DNA from: Anadara kagoshimensis
Lineage: Eukaryota; Mollusca; Bivalvia; Arcoida; Arcidae
Direction: 5' to 3'
NCBI GenBank assembly: GCA_021292105.1
Contig: CM037869.1
Location: forward strand, 2,823,001-2,887,000
DNA: 64,000 bases
The stretch's first letter is position 1. Each line of letters opens with the position of its first letter. The notes beneath the pieces were generated by a model, which was not told the DNA's origin, did not search any database, and was given only the letters and a program-made list of their open reading frames with translations. The translations under genes and the position numbers were made by a program. Of the stretch, positions 56,578 through 64,000 are shown in pieces.

Positions 56578-59500
56578 GTAAGTACCAGTAATTGACATAT
56601 GTTTTATTTTTGTATGATTTGTAATCAATGAGTGATGTCATGTTCAAGCTATAGTTCTAATTTACAAGGTTTCCTTAGGTGAGGGATTTAAGGTCCATGG
56701 ACCTCTCATTAAATTTTATAAAAAGTAAGATCCAAGACTACGAACAAATTAGAAATGAAGCATATACTGGTACATATATAAGTTTGAATCATTCCTTAGA
56801 CCTAAAAACAAGAAGTATTTTTTCCACTAACTTGACACAACCTAAATTTTCATGCCTATTTCCTAAAGTTTTTACAATATTTTATACGTGCTGTAAAAGT
56901 TGTCATCCATATGGTTCATGTAAAAAAAAAAAATAACATTAACGATGCCTACCTACTGACCCAAAATATTCTAAGGCCTTTAGCCAGAATCACATTTTTA
57001 TTTTCTTTGACCTTGCACAACAATCATTACTAATAATCATTTTATTATATACCTACAGTGAATATATTGCCAAAGAAAGTACAGAAAGTTTTTGGAGGTT
57101 TATAGAAGATGTAAATAAATTAAAACCAGAACAGATATCCTCAGGTAAGATAAGAAGAAAAGACAACATCACGGATGGGTAGACATAGCTGAGTGGTACT
57201 GTAACTGACTTTCAAAGTCAAGGGTTGTAGGTTTGAGCTTCACCCAGAACTTGGAAATTATCTGAGATGATTTTCACCTCTTGTCCATACTGGAGCTGTA
57301 AAAAGCTCGTTACTAGAGTAGTCTTTTTTATGAGATTCAAAACCAAAGTCATTTTATCAGTGCTCGCTCTGTAGAATTTGAGAAAAGATTAGGCCACCTG
57401 TAGCTGCTACAGAGGATGCTTACAACTAGAAGCAGTATTGAAGCAGACTGAGCAAGATAAAATAAGATAGAAAATGGATTATGGCCCTTCATTTTCCATG
57501 GTATTTAAAAAAAAAATATGTGTCAAAACTTTTATGCATGTTCTGCATTGTATTTCGCTTGTATTACACATGTATTCTTTTGTATTTCAGAAACGGATCA
57601 GTCTTATCATCTGATACTGAAGTATGTTTCAAAAATATTGTCATCCTTAGATCTCAACTTGTTTAAACTATCCCTGTCCCTCAGGTTGTACTCTCCTGCT
57701 ATAGAGATGTACCAACAGGTAAATAATGAACAGAGAGAGAGAGAGAGAGAAAGAGAATTCAGCATGTGTTTCAGTTTAGTAAAATCTTGTTTTAATGCCT
57801 TTGGTTACTTTGCCACCTTGCTTATTAGATAAGAGATAATCCAGCATGTCTTCAATTCTTAAGCAAAGTGATGCTCCTTTTTTTACAAAAAAAATTGTTA
57901 AAAAAATTCTATAGATATTATTATGAGAAATAAAAATAATGTTTCTTTTTGTTATGGAAAAACAAAATAATTAGACATTTTGCACACATAACATAATGCA
58001 TGCAGCAAATTACGCAGAGCACAAAATGTCCAATGCTTTTATAATAATTTTATTTACAGTTAAGTTTGGAGGAGAACAATGGCGACTGCGGTTCCTTTGT
58101 TAACATACATGGACAAAGATCATGTGATCACAAACAGATCAATAAACTGATAGAAGAAGCTAAAAATAGGTAAGTAAATCTAAGTAATTATGAACATTGC
58201 AGTGATTAAACTTTGAATTTTTGTCTTCAAGTTACAGTGCTTACCGGTAGGTGTATTTTGATTTATGTTTAAAGGACTTTAATTTCTTAAAATGGGATGG
58301 TGGAGCAAATTGGAGTACCCAGAGAAAACCACTGAACTTTGGCAAGAAATCTGACAAACTTTCTTACCCTAGAATCTGCCCAAGTGTGATTGAAACCTAA
58401 GCAGTGAGCAGCACAAGTGATTCATGTTTTGCCCCACTCATCCACTGAAGCCTCAGATGAATAGAGACATACAAGGAAATGTACAAAAATGGGTTTTGAT
58501 ACCTCAGTTCAGTAGTGTTTAGTCAATGTGTAAAAGGTAGACAAGAATTACAAACAGATTTTGCTGTGTATAATAAGCACATGAGAAATAACATTGCTTA
58601 ATACATTAAAACCATACTATAATATCCCTCCATATCCCCTGACTTATTCCTACAGTTATATAAGTCCTAAAATCCATTTTTTCTATGTTTTTTTCCATAA
58701 ACTTCCCTTGAATCATCACCATACCCCTTTATAACACCAAAATTTGACTGAAGAAATGCTGGAAATGAATCAAGGTTTTACTGTACTATCACCAAACCCT
58801 TTATAACACCAAAATTTGACTGAACAAATGCTGGAAATGAATCATGGTTTTACTTTATAAAGTATTTATTTTATTTTACAGATCTGTACCACCAGTATTT
58901 AAATTTGACCACACCTACCCAGGATCTGAGACTGCTGCTGTGGTTGTAATCTTATATGCAGAGCTTGGAACAGCAGGATTTCAAAAATTTCACAATGAGC
59001 TGAAGGTTCTGGCTAGTAAAAACCAAATAAGATACATATTACGACATTACATACAGGTAACACTTAATTAAGTCTCTTATGTCTTTTGTTTCTAAATTGA
59101 CCTAAATTTGAATGCCATCAAACCAGTTGGGTTGTCAGGGCTATTGATAAACTAAAAGGTCATTTTGTAAAACTATTTAACATTGCACACAATCATGCAT
59201 TTAATTTAATTACTATATTGTATCATACCATGAAACAATATGCTTGTACTAGCAGGCCATCTGGCTATCCATCCGCAATATCAAGTCTGTTCCATATCTT
59301 CTATGTCTGTGGATGGATTTTGATCAAACTTTACACACATGTATACCAACATGAGATGATGTGTTGCATACCAAATTTAGTATCCATCTATCCATACCTC
59401 TGTCTTGTTTACATTTGTGTTGCTTAGTAATGTTTTTATAATCAAACAAAATGATAATATAAATCTAGATTTTGTGCTTTTTAACCAGTCATTCACAGGC

Positions 59501-62500
59501 ATTAAAACTAATATCATCTAGTAATCCAGTCAAGATTAATTTCACCTGGAATCTAATTAGAGTACTTTATACCAGTGCTGTATATTTGAGATCCATATCT
59601 GCTGTAAACCAACTTATATACGTGTGCCATTATCTTTTGTCTGTTTTGTGAGGACAAAATAATGATGAAAGTTAAATGTCGCAACTTGTTTCCTTATACC
59701 AAATATTCAGCTACAATCCATAACACGAAAGTTAATAGTGGTGCATTGGTTTTTGGTAAGATAATCGCCAAAGTTAATATCCGTGAATAAAAGTTGATTT
59801 CTTGAGGGTAAGATTTTAAGGGATTTTATTTTCATTAGCATTTCAGTTGTGTCATAATATCAATTTCAGAATCCATCACAAAGGAAGACAAGGTTGTCTG
59901 GTTATGGAGTAGAATTGAACATCAAAAGTACAGAATATAAAGCTAAAGATGACACCAAAGTAGAAGGTAACCATGGTTACAAAATAAATAACATTGATTT
60001 GTAATGTCTTTTGTATTACATTGACCATGTGATTAAGGAAATGTTTTATGTTTTAGTTTTTGTGTGCCCGTATAAGGCCTATGTTTGTATGTCCATCAGT
60101 AATAGTTTGTCTGGACTACTCCTCAAACACCATTTGAAGATATTTTTACTAAAATTGCAAGGTGTACATGTTTACCATCGTGTACACAAGAAGAGGAGTT
60201 AACTCTGTGCAAATTTCGCAGAGTTTAACACCTTGGAATTTAGCAACTTTTGATCGGTGTCAAGTGAACAGACAAATATTTTCTCACTAGGATATGTGGA
60301 TCTAGATACAAAACAGAAAGTTTAAATATAAAAAGTTTTTTGCACTCCAGTTTCCTTCACCATCCTAGAACTGCCTCAATATTAGCAAAAGATAATTGAC
60401 TGGGACATCCACTATTTTAAAACAAGAATTGTGATGTGTAGTGGTTCATTTGGGATCACAACACCTTTCTTCCCGAAGTTTGAATCTCACTTCGGCAGAC
60501 CCTGCTTACTGAAGGCCATTGATTTTTCTTGGGTACTCCTGTTTTCTCCCCATCCCAGAACTGACAACTTAAGATAAGTAAAAGAATCATTAGTTAACTC
60601 CACTTGACTTTAAATATAAAATATTGATGAAAAAATTCAATATTCAAGTAAAACTAAGGAAGACAAGGTTATTAGATATTTAGTACCTGGTATTTTATCA
60701 AACGGCAGGTATGTGTGTTTGTGAATGTTTTGTAATACATGTGTATATTATAAATGTTTTTTTATGTTTATTTACTCATGTTTACCAGTTAAGAAAGGTA
60801 GTATACTAACATTAAGATGTAGTGATATCATATTTTTATTGGTGAATGGATGATACTTTATTTCATCCCAAGTACTTTCCAACATCCTTTTCTACTTGAA
60901 CCCCATTTCAGATGTTTTACATATATACAATATTCCTTCTGTGTTTCTTAACGAAATGTTTCTTTATTCCTGTGAAGCTATATTTGTACATATATATAAA
61001 ATGTTAGTTTAAATATATAGTATATATATTATATACAGTACACACCTGTTGAAAGTTTAACAATAAGTTAACGGATCGGTGCTGATTCGGTAGCTTACCT
61101 TGTTACCAATATCCCCACAGTATATCTCTAGGCAGCTTTTTGGTTACTAGCTAACCGTGTATCAGCCACTCGGCTACCGACCTCGACTCCTTTTTTTTCA
61201 CCTCAGTGTTAAACTTTCGACAGGACTATACTGTATATATAATACATGTGTATATATGCAATGAAATGTAAGAATGTGTGTACATGCATATTATATTGTG
61301 TGTACATGCATATTATATTGTATGTACATATAGGCAAGCAACATTGACCTGTCCGTTTGACCTTTAATGAGGAATATTTGTATAGGAGTGTCCACACAAT
61401 ATGCTGGTAGTGTTAGAATATCCAGTTAATACATACACAATACACAAACTTACACCTATAGAACCTAACTTTTAAGTTAATATTTTCTTCCATCTTCTTA
61501 TGTTTGAGATAAATATTTCAGCTGGAAGAAACGATGGTAGAAATTTCTATCGTCACTTCTACCACTGTTTATCTTCACCTACATGTGCCAATGTTCAGCA
61601 TCGTCACAATCAAAGGGCAATTGCATCACATAATGCTATGGTGACATCAGGTTGTTTTGCGGAAAAATGACACCCAACAATCCAAAATGTTTATTCTGGG
61701 AGTTTAGAACAAATTACTTTGTTTTCAAGTTTATACATTCTGTATAAACCAAAATCAGGTACATTTTATCTGATGGTCATATTTATTTTTATGTAAAACA
61801 GTAAATGATAAAGTTAGATTTACAATATGTTCACTATAAATAATTGTACTGATTCATAATAAATACATGTATTTCAATTAAAGGACAAGCAGACAGGTCA
61901 TTGTTGTTTGTCAATACACAACGAAAGTGTAAATATATATACAATGATAGTGATAATATGATACTAGATATATATTACACAATTACAGACTTTTTATGTG
62001 GGTCCTGGGTATAGGTTAGCTGTTCTTTTAATTTTATCTTTCATTTTCAAAGAGTACAGACTATCTGAAATTCTGAATACAACTAAAGCTATATCTTTTT
62101 CACCCATTATTGATATCTTTTGATGTTGATTATGAATACAATTTATAGAAGAGACTGAAAAAATGTGACAAATCTTTGGGTTCTTTAAAAAAAATTCCTG
62201 ACAATATAATATTAACTGGTGTTGGAAGAAAACATTTCTAGTTTAGAAAATTTTAGAACAAACCCTATAATTTATTTATTATTTTCACTTTTTTGTTATT
62301 TTTAACCTTTGGAATCAGGTTTATTATTTTAAATTTTATTTTCTTTCACTTAAACCCTTGAATATGTACATCATTTTTTTCATACCCTTTCTAAATGCTC
62401 TTTTACTTGTATTTTAATTTTCAAAAAGAATAAATTTCAATTTTAACAAAGAATTAAAGAAAGTGTATAAATGTTACTTGCAAATTTGCCTGCCAAAGGT

Positions 62501-63917
62501 CTGCGATTAAAGGCAAATATATACGCAAAACCACTTATGTGTGGTTTTGTATTTATCACATACCCTACCAAAGTAAATAAAAAGCTTTCTTTGGCTTAAT
62601 CTGTCAAAGAATTCACAATCAACTATTTTATATTGATTTTTGATCTGATTCGAAAAATCTGATACCTGACTGGAAAAACTGCTAAAGATGTAATTAAAAA
62701 CAACAGATAACTCTTCGTTTACGCATCATTGGTTAACATTTTACTAATACCATCGTAAACACTGGGAAAAATTACAAAAACAAACATTGATTTACAAAAT
62801 TATTTAACATCGTCCGCGATTCTCCCAACTCGAGTAAATTCTCCTAACTTAACATGACGTATGTATCACACATTGACGTCATATTATTGTTTTTATTACA
62901 TATCACATAATGACGTCATATTATTGTTGTCGGAAAAGGGAATTCCCCTAAAAGGAGTTCCGGCTACTATGGTGATATGGAATGTTGTATTGCACATGTG
63001 CAATACGGACTTTTGTATCACATGGCAAGAAAATGTAATGTATCGCTATAGTAAGATTCAATGGGTACAATGTATGTGATAAAACACTGTACATGTCATG
63101 ACAGGTATCACTGAAATAAAGAACCCTTCCTGCACATTGCCTTCAGTGCACTGCAAAGATAAAAATTTCTGCCACTTCACCTTTTGCTGGGAGCATCTCA
63201 ATATAAATGAAATATTATATTTCATTTTATATTTTCATAGGTGGGAAGTAAAATCCCATGCAATCAATCAGTCTTGGTTTCTGTGTTTGGTTTTACTGTA
63301 TGTTTTAATTGTGTTTTCTATTTATAAAGGTAGGAATTTTTATATACAGGTTTTATGTTTAATCTGTGTGTTACCTGTTACAGGTGAGGATATTAAGGTA
63401 GATGAAATAAAAGTCAGTATTTCTTACTTAATATTACGTTCCCCTTTATGGTTTAACTTTATGGTTTATTTTTTACCTGTTACAGGTGAGGATCATAATT
63501 ATTTTTTTTACCTGTTACAGGTGAGGATGTCAAGGTAGATGAGATAGAAGAGGGTGAAGACGATGTACAGGGATTTATGTTTTCTACACTAAAGTAAGTA
63601 CCACTAACAAAGACACAGGGTTTATGTTTAATTTTTGGTTGGAGTCAGTATTATTCAGTTGGATTGTTTGACCCATGTGAAAAAGGAGGGGCCGTATTTT
63701 CAAAAAATCTGGTCAACATCATAACATACTAATGTTTCCTGTGACAATCATACTAGCTGCTATTAAACAGTGTCGGTATTTTGCTTTAATTTATGTTCTT
63801 TATATTTTTATTTTAGAAATTTACATCCAGAAATGAAGGATGACTTAAAACGTTTTAGAAGTCACTTGATTGACTCCTCTTCAGAACTAGCTCCATTGAA
63901 AGTTTGGCAACTACAAG
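56447..63917 (+). CDS. UGGT1: UDP-glucose:glycoprotein glucosyltransferase, N-terminal part (8 exons; gene continues past right edge)
   Basis: Join 56447-56577, 57059-57144, 57591-57718, 58060-58169, 58882-59056, 59870-59966, 63521-63593, 63817-63917: 901 nt, about 300 residues, all in phase with GT-AG sites. UGGT is the soluble ER-lumen enzyme that re-glucosylates misfolded N-glycoproteins so that calnexin and calreticulin rebind them. The protein begins with a signal peptide (hydrophobic run LICLVTLLLCVLTIQ), then VTLDAKWKSTPLLLEASEY, FKLSLSLRLYSP, LSGYGVELNIKSTEYKAKDD and LAPLKVWQLQ, which closely match vertebrate and insect UGGT. This covers the first thioredoxin-like domain and the lead into the next. 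The catalytic glycosyltransferase domain (family GT24) at the C-terminus, about 1,200 residues further on, is not in the window. UGGT1 and UGGT2 cannot be told apart here. Confidence 0.93.
56677..56708 (+). mobile_element. Palindrome-bearing element end in UGGT intron
   Basis: TTAGGTGAGGGATTTA precedes the perfect 14-bp palindrome AGGTCCATGGACCT (56691-56704) and CTCATT. Compared with 1981-1994, both arms carry matching changes, so pairing is kept. Confidence 0.55.
57059..57144 (+). CDS. UGGT1: UGGT exon (thioredoxin-like domain 1, start)
   Basis: This 86-nt exon enters in phase 2 and leaves in phase 1, from acceptor ACCTACAG to donor TCAG/GTAAGA. It encodes SEYIAKESTESFWRFIEDVN and KLKPEQISS. 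The SE-(F/Y)-x-A-x-E-S-x-E-x-FW-F pattern is typical of UGGT. The next exon follows 446 bp downstream, beyond a SINE head in the intron. Confidence 0.92.
57176..57310 (+). mobile_element. tRNA-headed SINE fragment in UGGT intron
   Basis: GGGTAGACATAGCTGAGTGG (box A) and GTAGGTTTGAGCTTCACCC (box B) are about 40 bp apart. A tail with GTCCATACTGGAGCTGTAAA follows. Its body differs from the other SINEs here. Confidence 0.6.
57591..57718 (+). CDS. UGGT1: UGGT exon (thioredoxin-like domain 1)
   Basis: This 128-nt exon runs from phase 1 to phase 0, with acceptor TTGTATTTCAG and donor CAACAG/GTAAAT. It encodes ETDQSYHLILKYVSKILSSL, DLNLFKLSLSLRLYSPAIEM and YQQ. LFKLSLSLR-YSP matches the helix conserved from vertebrates to insects (LFKFCLSLRSYS in the human protein). 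A GA microsatellite begins 13 bp past the donor. Confidence 0.94.
57731..57755. repeat. (GA)n microsatellite next to UGGT donor
   Basis: A GA run starting 13 bp past the donor at 57719. Confidence 0.9.
58060..58169 (+). CDS. UGGT1: UGGT exon (conserved Cys pair)
   Basis: This 110-nt exon runs from phase 0 to phase 2, with acceptor TTTACAG and donor AATAG/GTAAGT. It encodes LSLEENNGDCGSFVNIHGQR and SCDHKQINKLIEEAKNR. The two cysteines (GDC... SCD) align with the Cys pair of the first thioredoxin-like domain, which forms a disulfide in structurally characterised UGGT. Confidence 0.92.
58285..58430 (-). mobile_element. SINE family 2 copy (reverse)
   Basis: On the minus strand it reads GGTTTCAATCACACTTGGGC, GGGTAAGAAAGTTTGTCAGA, AAGTTCAGTGGTTTTCTCTG, GGTACTCCAATTTGCTCCAC. 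It is moderately diverged. Confidence 0.6.
58715..58858. repeat. 72-bp tandem duplication before UGGT exon at 58882
   Basis: TTATAACACCAAAATTTGAC, TGAAGAAATGCTGGAAATGA and ATCAAGGTTTTACT are repeated with an offset of 72 bp and about five differences. It ends just upstream of the splice acceptor. Confidence 0.9.
58882..59056 (+). CDS. UGGT1: UGGT exon (thioredoxin-like fold core)
   Basis: This 175-nt exon runs from phase 2 to phase 0, with acceptor TATTTTACAG and donor ATACAG/GTAACA. It encodes SVPPVFKFDHTYPGSETAAV, VVILYAELGTAGFQKFHNEL, KVLASKNQIRYILRHYIQ. The VVILYAELG strand-helix turn and (Y/V)-x-(F/L)-RHYI are UGGT hallmarks. A 72-bp tandem duplication ends about 23 bp before this exon. 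Confidence 0.95.
59210..59425 (+). repeat. Dispersed repeat with GGATGGATTTTGATCAAACT motif
   Basis: It carries GTGGATGGATTTTGATCAAA, CTTTACACACATGTATACC and GTATCCATCTATCCATACCT. A related but diverged copy is at 60040-60200 (GGACTACTCCTCAAACACCA and GTACATGTTTACCATCGTGT). I cannot name the family. Confidence 0.4.
59870..59966 (+). CDS. UGGT1: UGGT exon (SGYGVEL...STEYKAKDD)
   Basis: This 97-nt exon runs from phase 0 to phase 1, with acceptor ATTTCAG and donor GAAG/GTAACC. It encodes NPSQRKTRLSGYGVELNIKS and TEYKAKDDTKVE. SGYGVEL-IKSTEYKAKDD is almost invariant among animal UGGTs and makes the gene call secure. The following intron is 3.55 kb, the longest in the covered part, and carries several small inverted-repeat elements. 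Confidence 0.96.
60335..60605 (+). mobile_element. Two partial SINE family 2 copies
   Basis: 60335-60420: CACTCCAGTTTCCTTCACCA, TCCTAGAACTGCCTCAATAT, then TGACTGGGACATCCACTA. 60470-60605: TTTGAATCTCACTTCGGC, CTTGGGTACTCCTGTTTTCT, CCCCATCCCAGAACTGACAA. The spacer between them has no signal. Confidence 0.5.
61031..61238. mobile_element. 208-bp inverted-repeat element with tRNA-like interior
   Basis: Terminal inverted repeats of 32 bp with four mismatches: left ATATACAGTACACACCTGTT..., right read in reverse ATATACAGTATAGTCCTGTC..., both continuing GAAAGTTTAACA. The minus strand of the interior has GGTAGCCGAGTGGCTGATAC, like the box A of a Leu or Ser tRNA. It lies in the 3.55-kb UGGT intron, flanked by TA-rich sequence. 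Confidence 0.7.
61328..61917. mobile_element. 590-bp inverted-repeat element related to the one at 47.4 kb
   Basis: Left end ATAGGCAAGCAACATTGACC, TGTCCGTTTGACCTTTAAT. The right end read in reverse is TTGACAAACAACAATGACCT, GTCTGCTTGTCCTTTAATT. It contains the candidate alternative exon (61522-61670). No transposase is present. Confidence 0.6.
61522..61670 (+). other. Candidate alternative terminal exon in the UGGT 3.55-kb intron
   Basis: After an AG acceptor (AAATATTTCAG) the frame matching phase 1 of the preceding UGGT exon is open for 48 codons to a TGA: GRNDGRNFYRHFYHC, then a Cys/His-rich stretch ending VTSGCFAEK. It has no UGGT homology and lies inside an inverted-repeat element (61328-61917). 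If used, it would end the protein inside the first thioredoxin-like domain. Chance openness is about one in ten, so this is only a candidate. Confidence 0.2.
62850..63006. promoter_or_regulatory. Two CRE sites in a 37-bp duplication and a 20-bp perfect palindrome
   Basis: TGACGTCA occurs at 62874-62881 and 62911-62918 inside a repeated CA-T-A-TGACGTCATATTATTG block; ATGACGTA is at 62854. GGGAATTCCCC follows at about 62939, and the palindrome GTATTGCACATGTGCAATAC is at 62987-63006 with an E-box centre. The sites are seen; intronic enhancer activity is only a possibility. Confidence 0.35.
63374..63520 (+). repeat. Triplicated 3' splice site of the UGGT exon at 63521
   Basis: TTACCTGTTACAGGTGAGGA occurs three times, with AG ending at 63383, 63485 and 63520. 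The first copy also repeats exon sequence (AAGGTAGATGAAATA). Offsets of 137 and 35 bp to the true exon start are not multiples of three, so use of either upstream site would shift the frame and reach a stop. Confidence 0.85.
63521..63593 (+). CDS. UGGT1: UGGT exon (acidic linker, VQGFMF)
   Basis: This 73-nt exon runs from phase 1 to phase 2, with acceptor CCTGTTACAG and donor CTAAA/GTAAGT. It encodes GEDVKVDEIEEGEDDVQGFM and FSTLK, which aligns with the acidic loop followed by (E/D)VQGF-F-L in other UGGTs. The acceptor and first exon bases are present in three near-copies at 63374-63383, 63476-63485 and 63511-63520. This third one gives the phase that matches the next exon. Confidence 0.92.
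63817..63917 (+). CDS. UGGT1: UGGT exon (last exon in window)
   Basis: This 101-nt exon runs from phase 2 to phase 1, with acceptor TTTTATTTTAG and donor CAAG/GTAAAT. It encodes NLHPEMKDDLKRFRSHLIDS and SSELAPLKVWQLQ. LHP followed by L-(R/K)-HL-(E/D)-S and APLKVWQLQ is strongly conserved in UGGT and leads into the next thioredoxin-like domain, which must lie beyond 64000. Confidence 0.95.
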
Positions 63918-64000
63918 GTAAATAAGATATTAAGTCATATCAATAAAACATTCTTTCAAATTGAAAGTGGCATATCGTCACCCATCATTCACTGTCAACT

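Noticed and set aside
60640..60712. Possible duplicated UGGT exon (AAGGAAGACAAGGTT, as at 59878)
   Set aside because: Only about 15 bases match, no acceptor precedes it, and the downstream sequence diverges at once; likely coincidence or a trace too old to call.
63098..63538. 146-codon plus-strand frame overlapping the UGGT acceptor repeats
   Set aside because: It is mostly intron, runs through the duplicated acceptors in a frame that stops at 63538, and matches nothing outside the duplicated exon pieces.

Overview
The window looks like a piece of a bivalve mollusc nuclear genome. It is AT-rich and gene-poor, with GT-AG introns, tRNA-headed SINEs, a hAT transposon, minisatellites and hundreds of bases of microsatellite. 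Bacterial features are absent. The bivalve assignment is inference: it rests on repeat styles I associate with bivalves (tRNA-SINEs with a conserved core, and a 145-bp tandem element ending in a GGCCCATGGGCC palindrome) and on the two animal genes. No species can be named.

Only two protein-coding genes can be supported, and both run off an edge. On the minus strand, positions 39840 to 3298 hold the 5' part of an UNC93-like membrane protein gene. I recognise four exons (38604-39840, 20895-21031, 10738-10788, 3298-3411). They join in phase across introns of about 17.6, 10.1 and 7.3 kb, and the remaining exons must lie left of position 1. On the plus strand, eight exons between 56447 and 63917 encode the N-terminal 300 residues of UDP-glucose:glycoprotein glucosyltransferase (UGGT), the folding sensor of ER glycoprotein quality control. 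All phases agree, and the gene continues past 64000. A likely first exon lies at 53704-53721, next to a CCAAT-N9-CCAC motif like an ER-stress element. The two genes are divergently transcribed from about 13.9 kb of intergenic DNA. Nothing suggests that they work together.

The rest is repeats. Positions 1-1915 are an 11-copy, 145-bp tandem array; every copy keeps the 18-mer TTCAAAGGTCAAGGTCAC, and the array ends next to a 14-bp palindrome. The UNC93 introns and upstream region (5.8-48.2 kb) are peppered with one dispersed family, called family A here (about 28 copies in both orientations), and a second, family C (about 10 copies). Neither is seen in the UGGT half, where tRNA-derived SINEs, a hAT element with an intact target-site duplication and small inverted-repeat elements dominate. 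Both minisatellites lie inside or against a dispersed repeat. The 30-bp array at 44575-46455 is an amplified core of family A. The 12-copy 33-bp array at 42056-42451 starts at the tail of a SINE. Several local duplications affect gene parts: a decayed copy of UNC93 exon 2 with a stop codon, a triplicated splice acceptor at UGGT exon 7, and a duplicated stretch just before UGGT exon 5.

I found no convincing new multi-gene system. The points most worth a second look are the nuclear-receptor-motif satellite, the repeat-born minisatellites, the UGGT promoter motif, and the cluster of hairpins and palindromes at 21.5-22.05 kb.
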